Shown piece by piece: positions 49,831 through 58,623 of a stretch of DNA of 64,000 nucleotides. The notes under the pieces are model-generated. The model had not been told where the DNA came from, ran no database searches, and worked only from the letters and a program-made list of their open reading frames with translations. Each line of letters starts with the position of its first letter. The first letter of the stretch is position 1. Source of the DNA: Shouchella hunanensis (GTDB lineage Bacteria > Bacillota > Bacilli > Bacillales > Bacillaceae_D); NCBI RefSeq assembly GCF_028735875.1, contig NZ_CP117834.1, forward strand, positions 2,220,001 through 2,284,000, given 5' to 3'. Position numbers and translations under genes: made by a program.

Positions 49831-51270
49831 GTGGATCGAGCTAGAAAACAGTTTACATTTCGTCAGGTACGATTCTTCTTCTTCTTATCGACTGGGTTTT
49901 TCCTTCTGTTAACGTTAGTGAATCTAAACGGTATAGGCGAATTTGGTGGCTTCTTTCTGTATACAGCTATCCAATTTATCATACTGGTGTTACACGGCTT
50001 TCTTCTTTTTCTTGTTCATAAACGTCGCTATACAGACAATGAGAGAGGTGGCGTTAGCAAAGGCTTAGCGTGGGTACTGTTATTCGGTGTTTTTACAGGG
50101 AATGTCTTTGCGTCATTAGCCGCTTTCTATGTCGTGAAAGAAAAACGAACTGCAACGACGATTCTGGTCTTTTATATGATTCTTGCAGATGTGCTCGTCA
50201 TTCTTGTGTCGTTAGTAAATTTATTTAAGCCCTATGTGGCAAATACATTTATCCCATCTATGATTCTTTTATTTAGTGTATTGCTTATACACCTGTTGTT
50301 CTTTTTTGCGCTTCCATTCATTCAAAAGTCAACGAAGAATAGAAAGCGGGGTCTAGGTGTTCTCCTGTTACTAACAGTCGTAACAGGAAATCTATTCGTC
50401 TTATTCGTTCTCTATACGATGTTCATTCAAGAACAACAGAAGAGAGGGCTACTAGAAAAATTAATTTCTTACCCGGCGCCGATGATTGGATTATTTTTCA
50501 TTCTATTTTTATTCATGATATCCGTTAGCAGTTATGGTGTTTTCGATTACGGAGATGCCATTACGAATAATTACAGTACGATTCTAGCTGAACCAAGTCT
50601 TGCCCATCCGTTCGGCACAGATAATTATGGGCGAGATGTATTTTCACGCGTCATATTTGGGGCACGGATCTCTTTGATTGTAGGATTTATCGCAACCCTT
50701 GTTCCGTTTGTTATTGGAGGGGTTTTAGGAGCTGTTTCCGGTTATTTTGGTCGTCGTTCGGATAATGTGATTATGCGTTCTCTTGATGTTTTGTATGCTA
50801 TTCCTGATATCCTGCTCGCGATTACCATCATAGCAGCATTCGGTGCAAGTACTGTCAATTTAATTTTGGCATTAAGTGTAGGGGCCATTCCTGGTTATGC
50901 ACGAACAATGCGTGCCAATGTATTACAAGTATCAAACCTAGAATATGTTGAATCTGCTCGTGCTTTGGGGGCAAATCATGTAAAAGTTTTAGTGAAACAT
51001 GTGATTCCGAATGCCATGTCACCAATGATTATTCGATCGACATTAACAGTTGGTACCGCCGTTTTGGCAACAAGCAGCTTAAGCTATCTTGGTTTAGGCG
51101 TTGAACCACATATACCAGAATGGGGCAATATACTGAGGCTTGGAAGCTCCTATTTAGAAAGCCAGCCTCATCTTGCTTTATTTCCAGGTCTAGCGATCAT
51201 TTTACTCGTATTGTCGTTTAATTTTTTAGGAGATGGCCTACGAGACGCAACCGATCCACGTTTATCGTAA
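49831..51270 (+). CDS. peptide ABC transporter permease, DppC-like with N-terminal extension
   Basis: A 479-residue membrane protein. The C-terminal half is DppC (AEPSLAHPFGTDNYGRDVFS, GARISLIVGFIATLVPFVIG; EAA loop ESARALGANHVKVLVKHVIP). The N-terminal about 200 residues add about five or six further helices in two similar blocks: residues near 11-100 and near 100-200 both contain GV(F/T)TGN-(V/L)-F-(A/V) followed by a helix and a KE/QE-rich loop. This looks like an internal repeat of an accessory membrane domain. The GTG start follows GAGGGGGTGA. It lies 16 bases after the DppB-like gene and 24 before the binding protein. Confidence 0.85.
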   Translation: MDRARKQFTFRQVRFFFFLSTGFFLLLTLVNLNGIGEFGGFFLYTAIQFIILVLHGFLLFLVHKRRYTDNERGGVSKGLAWVLLFGVFTGNVFASLAAFYVVKEKRTATTILVFYMILADVLVILVSLVNLFKPYVANTFIPSMILLFSVLLIHLLFFFALPFIQKSTKNRKRGLGVLLLLTVVTGNLFVLFVLYTMFIQEQQKRGLLEKLISYPAPMIGLFFILFLFMISVSSYGVFDYGDAITNNYSTILAEPSLAHPFGTDNYGRDVFSRVIFGARISLIVGFIATLVPFVIGGVLGAVSGYFGRRSDNVIMRSLDVLYAIPDILLAITIIAAFGASTVNLILALSVGAIPGYARTMRANVLQVSNLEYVESARALGANHVKVLVKHVIPNAMSPMIIRSTLTVGTAVLATSSLSYLGLGVEPHIPEWGNILRLGSSYLESQPHLALFPGLAIILLVLSFNFLGDGLRDATDPRLS

Positions 51271-51293
51271 AACAAATCTAAGGGGGATGTAAC

Positions 51294-53111
51294 ATGAAGA
51301 AAAAATGGGGACTAACATTAGCATCTTTTGCTTTGGTAGCACTGAGTGCTTGTAATGTCACAACACGAGACGATGTGGAAGGAGAGGCAACAGACGTTGA
51401 ACCGCCAGCCGAATCAGTTGACATTGAACTACTAGCGATGAGTAGCAATGAACAAGATATTAACATATTGCGTGATCAGTTAACGTCTAATGGATTTACG
51501 GTTTCAATAAACCAGCAGCCTGATTATGGCAGCTTTGTTTCGCAACGAGATGCTGGTAATTATGATATTGCGATTTCTAGCTGGACGACAGTAACAGGAA
51601 ACCCAGATTATGCGATTCGTTCATTATTTAAATCAGATGGCGACAATAGTTTAATAGACGATGCTGATATTGATGCACTCATTGAAAAAGGTTCAACAGA
51701 ATCACCGGAAGAGTATACCGATACGTATCGTGAATTAGAAGAAACCCTTGTAACCGAAAATGCCTATATTGTTCCGCTTTATACGTCTATGAAAAACCAA
51801 GCGTTTAATCAGGATGTATTAAAAGAAGAATCTGTTCGTCTATCTAAATCACGCGCATTTGCTTGGGATAGTGTTGATTATGTGAAGGTAGAAGACCAAG
51901 AGGAAAGACCGCTTGTACTGACTCAAGCGATTTCAGAATTAACATCCCTTGACCCGATTAAGGGGAATGACGGTTCCATTAATCAACTGAATACGAATAT
52001 GTATGTTCGTTTAGTGAATTTAACCGATGATGATGAGATTACAGCCGATGCCTCTCTTTCTTATGAATATGCAATTGCAGAAGGGAATGAGGACTATTAC
52101 TTCGTTTTACGAGATGATCTCTTCTTTGCGGCAGTAGAGGGAGAAGATGTTGTGGAGACAGGGGAGCGCGTAGGGATTGATGATGTGATCTTTTCTCTAG
52201 AGAGAGCGTCTGATCGCGATTCTGTGCCAGATCATCGAACGTATACGCTTCATGAACATATCGGTGAAGTGACGGCTGTCTCTAATTTAACAGAATTAGA
52301 AGATGCGACATTGGCTGGAAGTTCAGATTCGATTCTTGAACATTTGGAATCAGGTCTTGATCAATCGATTGATTCCCTTGTCACAGACAAGGATGCTGCG
52401 AATTCAGAGGAAGGGGCCTATCAAGTTGTGAAATTGACGACAACTGAACCGTTCCCTCAAGTTCTAAATTACTTAGCACACCAATCGGCAGGAATTGTAT
52501 CGAAGTCTCAAGTTGAGTCAGTGAACACCTATAATGTTGAAGAGTTTGATGTCAATACAGACATTCCTTATGGCGATCAGCGTTTAGTGACAGAAGGCAG
52601 TGATTTAGAGAATAGTTTGTATGCAAGCGGTCCGTATATCATGACGTATAAGAACGACTATGAAGCAGTATTTTTAAAGAACCCAGGTTACCAAGCTGGA
52701 ACGGAGTATGAGCCAGCGATTGAAGAAGTGCGGGTTCGCTTTATTAGTGACCCTGATTCAGCACTTTCGGCCTTACGTAGTGGCGAAATTGACATGTATT
52801 ATGGTGTTCCTGAAAATAAAATGGATCTTGTGGAAGGCGATGAAAAGCTCCAGCTCCAAAGTATTCCAAGTAACGGTGTGACGTACCTCGCGTTCAACAC
52901 ATCTAACCGTGATGTTGCAGAAAGCGTTGATTTACGAAAAGCGGTTCTCTATGCAATCAATCAGGATGAGATTATTCAAGTATACAATAATGATAAATTG
53001 CCAGCGTACTCTACGCTCAGCCCACTCGTTGATACAGGGAATAAGCTTGAAGCAGATCAAAACAAAGTGTATGAGCATGTAAATGCTTATCTTGAAAGCA
53101 AGGATGAATAA
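51294..53111 (+). CDS. peptide-binding lipoprotein of SBP_bac_5 family, apparently circularly permuted
   Basis: A 605-residue lipoprotein (lipobox LSAC, Cys20). Residues about 42-197 carry what is normally the C-terminal part of the family: LRDQLTSNGFTVSINQQPDY, NYDIAISSW, NPDYAIRSLF, ADIDALIEKG and ENAYIVPLYTS. From about residue 205 the usual N-terminal part begins (RPLVLTQAISELTSLDPIKG, then YYFVLRDDLFFAAV and DDVIFSLERASD). The chain ends after the usual middle block (DLRKAVLYAINQDEIIQVYN). The block order is thus C-N-middle. The ends meet logically, as in a true circular permutation. It would bind peptides outside the membrane for the extended permeases upstream. AAGGGGG precedes the ATG. 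Confidence 0.85.
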   Translation: MKKKWGLTLASFALVALSACNVTTRDDVEGEATDVEPPAESVDIELLAMSSNEQDINILRDQLTSNGFTVSINQQPDYGSFVSQRDAGNYDIAISSWTTVTGNPDYAIRSLFKSDGDNSLIDDADIDALIEKGSTESPEEYTDTYRELEETLVTENAYIVPLYTSMKNQAFNQDVLKEESVRLSKSRAFAWDSVDYVKVEDQEERPLVLTQAISELTSLDPIKGNDGSINQLNTNMYVRLVNLTDDDEITADASLSYEYAIAEGNEDYYFVLRDDLFFAAVEGEDVVETGERVGIDDVIFSLERASDRDSVPDHRTYTLHEHIGEVTAVSNLTELEDATLAGSSDSILEHLESGLDQSIDSLVTDKDAANSEEGAYQVVKLTTTEPFPQVLNYLAHQSAGIVSKSQVESVNTYNVEEFDVNTDIPYGDQRLVTEGSDLENSLYASGPYIMTYKNDYEAVFLKNPGYQAGTEYEPAIEEVRVRFISDPDSALSALRSGEIDMYYGVPENKMDLVEGDEKLQLQSIPSNGVTYLAFNTSNRDVAESVDLRKAVLYAINQDEIIQVYNNDKLPAYSTLSPLVDTGNKLEADQNKVYEHVNAYLESKDE

Positions 53112-53158
53112 AAAAAACGAGCCTTTCAGTCGGTAAAGATGAAGTGCTAAAGCGTAAA

Positions 53159-53435
53159 AGAGGCTGGGACATAACTAAAAGTAGTATTTGAAAAGACGAA
53201 TAGTCTAAAATATGCTGAGTAGCACCGCTACAGGAGAATCCTTCGCTTTCCGGGTACACGGCCTCAGCCTCCTCCGTGGAAAACCGCCACTCCAGAGTCT
53301 TCAGACACGTGGTGAACCCCCAGGAGTCTTCGGATTCTCCTTCCGTTAATTTTCATATAAAACAAACGACGAACGTTCCTATTTTCAGGAATGTTCGTCA
53401 TTTTAATCTGTCTATCTACTTTTGTCCCAGCCTCT
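53159..53435. repeat. intergenic MITE-like repeat with 12-bp terminal inverted repeats
   Basis: A 277-bp element with perfect terminal repeats AGAGGCTGGGAC (53159-53170) and GTCCCAGCCTCT (53424-53435). Inside are GGAGAATCC/GGATTCTCC (53233-53241, 53332-53340) and a hairpin GACGAACGTTCC/GGAATGTTCGTC (53368-53379, 53388-53399). No transposase is encoded. GAGGCTGGGACA-type repeats are widespread in Bacillaceae. The right end leads into a T7 run and may double as terminator for the peptide transporter operon. Confidence 0.75.
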
Positions 53436-53621
53436 ATTTTTTTAAAATTCTTTAGGACTTTAGGTGCAACGATAACCTTGTTTTACCAATATGCTTGTGG
53501 TATGGTTTAGGGTATGAATAGTTTGATTATTTTAAAAAATATTCATTTAATCGTTTTAAAAGAATTAATTTAGATGAATGTACAGAACTTTACAAACTAA
53601 CAGGGGGCAACGATCTTACAA

Positions 53622-54563
53622 ATGAAGTATACGAAATTACTGAACACAACATTGGAAAAATATAAAACAAATGGAGCGGAAGAAGCCTATCACTATATTT
53701 CTAAACATGCGAATGAAGTTGAAGGAAACCATGCTCAAATTTACAACTTTCAGTACGCTTTGGCTGCTGCATCTGGACACGAAGATGCAGCCTTAGCAAT
53801 TATGAAAGAGGCGATTATTGAGAACGGTCATTGGTATTCTTATACCTACCTTTTGGAGGATGAGGACCTGGATTCCCTTCGTAAGAACGAGGAATTTCAA
53901 TACATGATTGATCTATGTAAAAATAGAGAAGAAGAAGCGAAAAAAAATGCTGAATCGACATTTGAAGTGATTGTTCCAGATGAAGGTCGTACGAAAGAGG
54001 GTTTATTCATCGCTCTGCATGGAAACCAGGAAAACAATTCGTTTACAAAAGTCAATTGGCAAACGGTTACATCAAATGGTTTCGTATTAGGATTGCCACA
54101 GTCTTCTCAGATAGAATTCTCAGGTGGGTATAATTGGGATGATGTAGAAAAAGGATCAATGGAGTTGCAAACTCATTATGAAACAATGAAACAGAATGTT
54201 CAGGTGAATCATGGACCTATCATTCTTGGGGGCTTCTCTGCTGGGGCAGGTGTTATTTTAAACACCATTTTGAAACGTGATATTCCAGTACAAGGGTTTA
54301 TTTTTGTGGGACCCTGGTTACCAGATATCGAGCAGTATGCTGATGAATTAGCTATGATGGCAGACAAAGGCATAAAAGGGTACATTATCTGTGGTGATCA
54401 AGATGAAGATTCTCTTGACTGTACGAATACGTTTATTGAATTGCTAGAGAAAAAGAACGTAAAGCATGTGTTTGAATTAGTAAACGGATTAGACCATGAT
54501 TACCCTGAACATTTTGATCGGTTCTTGAACAAAGCGATTAACTATTTAACGAATCATCACTAA
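53622..54563 (+). CDS. alpha/beta hydrolase, carboxylesterase/phospholipase-like
   Basis: A 313-residue cytoplasmic protein. The first about 115 residues are helical and TPR-like (AQIYNFQYALAAASGHEDAA). The rest is an alpha/beta hydrolase: LFIALHGNQENN (oxyanion region), GGFSAGAGV with nucleophile Ser, the acidic CGDQDEDSL and GLDHDYPEHF with the catalytic His. The set resembles bacterial PlaC/YtaP-type serine esterases. AGGGGG (53602-53607) is 14 bases before the ATG, longer than usual. The substrate is unknown. Confidence 0.8.
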   Translation: MKYTKLLNTTLEKYKTNGAEEAYHYISKHANEVEGNHAQIYNFQYALAAASGHEDAALAIMKEAIIENGHWYSYTYLLEDEDLDSLRKNEEFQYMIDLCKNREEEAKKNAESTFEVIVPDEGRTKEGLFIALHGNQENNSFTKVNWQTVTSNGFVLGLPQSSQIEFSGGYNWDDVEKGSMELQTHYETMKQNVQVNHGPIILGGFSAGAGVILNTILKRDIPVQGFIFVGPWLPDIEQYADELAMMADKGIKGYIICGDQDEDSLDCTNTFIELLEKKNVKHVFELVNGLDHDYPEHFDRFLNKAINYLTNHH

Positions 54564-54691
54564 ATCTTCGAGAAAAAGAACATGCTTGTTTTCGTTAGAA
54601 TGAACTAAAAAAAACAAGCAACTTGGAACTAGCACAAGGAAAAAGCCAACTCCTCGTAAACCATTTTCGTTTTGGACTTTATTGACTAAAC

Positions 54692-54734
54692 AACCCCAAT
54701 GATAAGCTGGTTAGCGTTTATCGTTGGGGTTTTA
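54692..54734. terminator. bidirectional terminator
   Basis: AACCCCAATGATAA (54692-54705) pairs with TTATCGTTGGGGTT (54718-54731) with one G-U pair, then T. It lies between the hydrolase (plus) and the small protein at 54784 (minus) and suits both. Confidence 0.75.
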
Positions 54735-54783
54735 TCTTAGGTCTAAGGTCCTTAAAGCAGTCGAATGGGAAGAGCTCCGTTCA

Positions 54784-54999
54784 TTAGGATTTCGATGTTT
54801 CCGTAATTTCAACGTGTGTGACATTTTCAGAGCGAACGAGTACTTCGTCTTCTTTCATGACTCCAAATGAAACAATCTTATTTTCTGTTAATGCACCATC
54901 GATCGATTTAGCTGCTTTATTGACGTCGCCATCGTCTCTAATAGATTCATAAATCGGTCGATCTCTACCGATTACATAAACTTTGATTTGGTACGGCAT
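54784..54999 (-). CDS. small hypothetical protein, 71 residues
   Basis: A soluble, charged protein (MPYQIKVYVIGRDRPIYESI; ENKIVSFGVMKEDEVLVRSE) with alternating strands, perhaps a small beta-rich fold. GAGGGAG lies 8 bases before the ATG. It forms a single unit between two terminators. No family or function is recognised. Confidence 0.6.
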   Translation of the reverse strand: MPYQIKVYVIGRDRPIYESIRDDGDVNKAAKSIDGALTENKIVSFGVMKEDEVLVRSENVTHVEITETSKS

Positions 55000-55134
55000 A
55001 AACAGTCTCCCTCATTTCATTTAAAATACGTACTACAGAAATGATAACCGTTGAGGGTACATGTAAAACTACAATACTGGAATTCTTTTCAAAAAAATTG
55101 TTTGAGAATGAAAGTCAGCCTACGAAGAGAAACA

Positions 55135-55168
55135 CAAAAAGCATTCTCGGTAACAAGAATGCTTTTGC
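55135..55168. terminator. terminator of the CitMHS gene
   Basis: AAAAAGCATTCT (55137-55148)/AGAATGCTTTT forms a stem. The minus strand continues into TTTTTGTG, just after the transporter stop codon. Confidence 0.8.
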
Positions 55169-55174
55169 TTATTC

Positions 55175-56500
55175 TTACACAACACCAATGAGGATTGCGA
55201 TTAACACCATGACAATACTGAAACCCCAGAACCAGAAGAAAGAGTAGCGAATGTATTTACCCATATCAATTCCTGCAAGCCCAACGGCTAGCCAGACAGC
55301 TGGCGCTAAAGGACTAACAAACGTACCAACTACGTTTCCGATAAGTAACGCATAGGCAGTTGAGGTACTTGCTACACCAACCTCTGACGTAATCCCTTCT
55401 ACAATTGGCAAAAGAGCAAAATAGTAGGCATCTGTACTTGTGACAATGTCGAACGGTACACCTAGCAAGCCAATGATAATATGGAGGAAAGGTAAGACCG
55501 CAGCAGGTAAAATTGCTACACTGTCTATCGCAATCGATTCTAACATACCTGATCCATCTAATACCCCTAGAAAGGTACCTGCTGACAAGATGACCGCAGC
55601 CATTAACAAGGCACTAGGTGAATGTTCTTTAATACGATCCATCTGTGTTTGTACATTAGGATAGTTGATCATTAGTGCCAACACCAAGCCAATCATAAAA
55701 ATGTAAGCAGATGGCAGGGGATTCCAAACTAATACCCCAATCAATGCAACAAATAATATGGCATTCGGCCAAATGAGATGGTAGCGCTTTAATTTTGGAT
55801 CTCCTGAATTGCTTATCGAATTAAGCGCTTCTTTTAAATCAGCATCGGTCATCGCTGTTGCCGCAGCTTCAGAGTGAGCGGTTTTTTGGATCCGCTTTTT
55901 CTCTCGTATTCCCAAAATGTATCCGAGGATTAACACAAGAACAACACCAATGATCTGCATCGGAATGAGTGGAAGCCAAATATCTACAGGGTCTCCACCA
56001 ATCACACTAGCTACTCGACCAGTAGGACCAGCCCAAGGAACCATATTCATAATACCAGCACTAATTCCGACGAGCATAACGAGTAAATACGGACTCATGC
56101 CAAGACGCTTGTACAACGGTAGTAATGCCGGGATGGTCAAAAGAAAGGTCGTTGCACCGGCACCATCTAGGTGAGCAATCGTACCAATTGCAGCTGTACC
56201 TACAGCGACGGTAACGACATTCCCTTTTGTAAGTCGAACCATGCCGCGAATGATCGGTTCAAAAAAACCAGTATCTTGTAAAACGCCGAAGAACAAAATA
56301 GCGAAAATGAACATAATGGCTACGTTGAGTACCCGATCAATCCCTATTTCAAAGAAATCCGTAATTTCAGTAAATCCAAAACCTGCAACAAGGGCACCAA
56401 CAAGCGGCACAATGATCATGGCAACGATCGGACTCGCTTTCCCCCATATAAGTAAAGCAACGGTAATAAGAATAATAGAAATACCAATAATACTTAACAA
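55175..56500 (-). CDS. CitMHS-family citrate/organic acid transporter
   Basis: A 441-residue membrane protein with about twelve helices. HLDGAGATTFLLTIPALLPL and GISAGIMNMVPWAGPTGR are the two family motifs shared with CitM/CitH of B. subtilis, which import citrate-metal complexes with protons. YYFALLPIVEGI and GTFVSPLAPAVWLAVGLA are further marks in the C-terminal half. AGGAGGG precedes the ATG. It stands alone on the minus strand. Its closeness to the CoA transferase/HMG-CoA lyase cluster could mean a related carboxylate, but that is not shown. Confidence 0.88.
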   Translation of the reverse strand: MLSIIGISIILITVALLIWGKASPIVAMIIVPLVGALVAGFGFTEITDFFEIGIDRVLNVAIMFIFAILFFGVLQDTGFFEPIIRGMVRLTKGNVVTVAVGTAAIGTIAHLDGAGATTFLLTIPALLPLYKRLGMSPYLLVMLVGISAGIMNMVPWAGPTGRVASVIGGDPVDIWLPLIPMQIIGVVLVLILGYILGIREKKRIQKTAHSEAAATAMTDADLKEALNSISNSGDPKLKRYHLIWPNAILFVALIGVLVWNPLPSAYIFMIGLVLALMINYPNVQTQMDRIKEHSPSALLMAAVILSAGTFLGVLDGSGMLESIAIDSVAILPAAVLPFLHIIIGLLGVPFDIVTSTDAYYFALLPIVEGITSEVGVASTSTAYALLIGNVVGTFVSPLAPAVWLAVGLAGIDMGKYIRYSFFWFWGFSIVMVLIAILIGVV

Positions 56501-56697
56501 GCTAAACCCTCCTGATGTAAAAGAAAAATGTTTACGCTTACATAATCTTATATTTTGATAAGCCTATCATATTAAATTGGACAACGGAGGTTCTGGTGAT
56601 AAAGAAAGTTATGTTCATATTGTTCATTGTGAAATAATTTAGTAGAAAAATACTTAAAAGCAGTCGAGGAAAAGCAAGGTGACACAGCCTCTTCTAC

Positions 56698-57129
56698 TTA
56701 TAGAGGCTGTTCGTCTTCTTTCAAATCAGCAATAATCGTTTGAATAGGGATAAAGGTAAGATGACTAGGTTTCGCTTGTTTTAAGTGTTGGATTTTCGTT
56801 TCATCTCGATAGACGAGTACATATTCCCATTCGACATTTGGGATAAGTTTTTCTCGAGCTGCCCGTTTTTTAAAAGACGTATAGGTCTGATTCATCCATC
56901 GTTCGACTTGGGTAGAGATAGTAGGATGATGGTCACTGGTCTCGTGACGGTTTGCAAAGTCTGGATGTTCATCAGGATGAATACAAATCTCGCAATGGAT
57001 ATAGCGCCATGAAGCGTCTCTTTGATGCTGAACAGCTAAAAGATCATAATGGCCATTTTCGCCTTTCATGGTAAAAAAACCTTGCTGATTATACCAATAT
57101 TCAACTAATTTATTTGTAGGTAAAGTCAT
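56698..57129 (-). CDS. hypothetical protein, possible restriction-endonuclease-like fold
   Basis: A 143-residue soluble protein. The N-terminal YWYNQQGFFTMKG, then GHYDLLAV and WRYIHCEICIHPDEHPDF, resemble the D-x(n)-E-x-x pattern of PD-(D/E)xK enzymes, here Asp in YDLLAV and Glu in HCEI. The C-terminal part has conserved-looking WEYVLVYRDE. AGGGAGGGG precedes the ATG. The fold idea is my inference. Gene context gives no help. Confidence 0.55.
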   Translation of the reverse strand: MTLPTNKLVEYWYNQQGFFTMKGENGHYDLLAVQHQRDASWRYIHCEICIHPDEHPDFANRHETSDHHPTISTQVERWMNQTYTSFKKRAAREKLIPNVEWEYVLVYRDETKIQHLKQAKPSHLTFIPIQTIIADLKEDEQPL

Positions 57130-57217
57130 CGTAACCCCTCCCTAAAAGCTTTTGAATTCTTTTATTATAGCAATCATTTCATAAATAAACGAACAATTAG
57201 ACGTAGGAGAAAAGAAA

Positions 57218-57424
57218 TTGCCCCTATGCGTTCGTTCATTTCATAATCCAATGTTAGGAGTTCGGTGTAACGATCATAGTGTCACGGATTCATATGTTGG
57301 TGAAGACAAATTTAAACTGTCATTGCCGTTGTTTCATTTGGAAAGATATGATACGCTCAATAAAAAAGTTCCGTTATGTGGTTTTCGAAACCGATTAATG
57401 GAACTAATGGAGGCGATCAGATGA
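57218..57424 (+). CDS. short ORF overlapping the CoA transferase start (uncertain)
   Basis: A TTG-started 68-codon frame with TAGGAG about 10 bases upstream. It ends at the TGA of ATGA, where the CoA transferase starts. The overlap suggests coupling, but the protein (MPLCVRSFHNPMLGVRCNDH at the start) matches nothing I know and is rich in Cys and His. It may equally be untranslated leader. Confidence 0.25.
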   Translation: MPLCVRSFHNPMLGVRCNDHSVTDSYVGEDKFKLSLPLFHLERYDTLNKKVPLCGFRNRLMELMEAIR

Positions 57425-58623
57425 ATTTATCGAATGGTCCATTAACAGGTATTCGTATCGTTGATGCTTCGACAGTGCTAGCGGCCCCTTTTGCGGCAAG
57501 TTTGTTAGGGGATATGGGGGCAGAGGTCATAAAGGTGGAGCTTCCACAGACTGGTGACCCGTTACGTGGTCTCGGTCCTTATAAGGAGGAAGAACCATTG
57601 CGATGGCCAGGAATGTCTCGAAACAAACAATCATTGACGTTAGATATTCGTCAAAAAGAAGGACAAGAAATCTTTAAAGATCTACTAAAAGACGCTGATA
57701 TTCTCATTGAGAATTTTCGTCCGAACACACTAGAGCGATGGGGACTTGGATATGAGGAATTGAAACAAGTCAATCCTAAGCTTGTGATGGCGAGACAATC
57801 AGGATACGGACAGACAGGACCTTATGCAGAAAAGGCTGGCTTTGGCACTCCTGCTACGGCGTTTTCAGGATACACGTATTTACAAGGGTTTTCTGATCGG
57901 CATCCAGTAAGTCCTGCTTTCTCGTTAATGGACTATATTTCTGGGGTGTTTTTAGCCTTAGGCTCAGTAAGCGCGCTTTACAATCGCGATGCAGGTGGAA
58001 CGGGGCAAGGACAGGTAGTGGAATTAGGTTTATATGAGGCGATGTTTAGAATGATGGATTTTCTAGTTGCGGAATATGATCAGTTAGGGAAGGTACGCGA
58101 GCGTGCGCCAATGTTGCACGGTCATTCAAGTCCAGCTGGCACGTATCGTACAAAGGATCATCATTGGGTTGTGCTTGTTTGTAGTACGCAACGAACTTGG
58201 GAACGTCTAGCAAAAGCAATGGAACGAGAGGAGTTAATTGAGTGTCAACGCTATCGAACAAATGCTGATCGAATGGAAAACGATGAAGAATTGCAAGAAA
58301 TTGTAAGCGATTTTATATCATTGAACAATCGTGATGAATTACAGCAAAAGCTTGATCGATTCGGTGTACCGATTTCGCCAATAATGAATATTAAGGACAT
58401 CTTTGAAAATGAACAGTATCAAGCGCGAGAAAACATCCTTGAAGTAGACCATCCTCGCTTAGGAAAAGTGAAGGTTCCTGGAATTGTTCCGAAATTCTCC
58501 GAAACCCCAGGTCGTATACGGCACCGAGCTCCCGATTTAGGTGAGCATACCGAAATCATTTTAAAACGATTAGGTTATTCAGAAGAACGAATAACAAAGC
58601 TAAAAGAAAGTGGGGTCGTGTAA
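57421..58623 (+). CDS. CoA transferase, CaiB/BaiF family (class III)
   Basis: A 400-residue cytoplasmic enzyme. IRIVDASTVLAAPFAASLLG and GAEVIKVELPQTGDPLRG are the N-terminal family blocks. SLMDYISG holds the catalytic Asp, and GTPATAFSGYTYLQGFSDR and IKDIFENEQYQAREN are later marks. The ATG 57421 follows TGGAGG by 7 bases. It moves CoA from a donor such as succinyl-CoA or acetyl-CoA to a carboxylate. The next gene, HMG-CoA lyase, starts right after its stop, so the natural reading is activation of 3-hydroxy-3-methylglutarate (or a related branched acid) followed by cleavage. Confidence 0.88.
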   Translation: MNLSNGPLTGIRIVDASTVLAAPFAASLLGDMGAEVIKVELPQTGDPLRGLGPYKEEEPLRWPGMSRNKQSLTLDIRQKEGQEIFKDLLKDADILIENFRPNTLERWGLGYEELKQVNPKLVMARQSGYGQTGPYAEKAGFGTPATAFSGYTYLQGFSDRHPVSPAFSLMDYISGVFLALGSVSALYNRDAGGTGQGQVVELGLYEAMFRMMDFLVAEYDQLGKVRERAPMLHGHSSPAGTYRTKDHHWVVLVCSTQRTWERLAKAMEREELIECQRYRTNADRMENDEELQEIVSDFISLNNRDELQQKLDRFGVPISPIMNIKDIFENEQYQARENILEVDHPRLGKVKVPGIVPKFSETPGRIRHRAPDLGEHTEIILKRLGYSEERITKLKESGVV

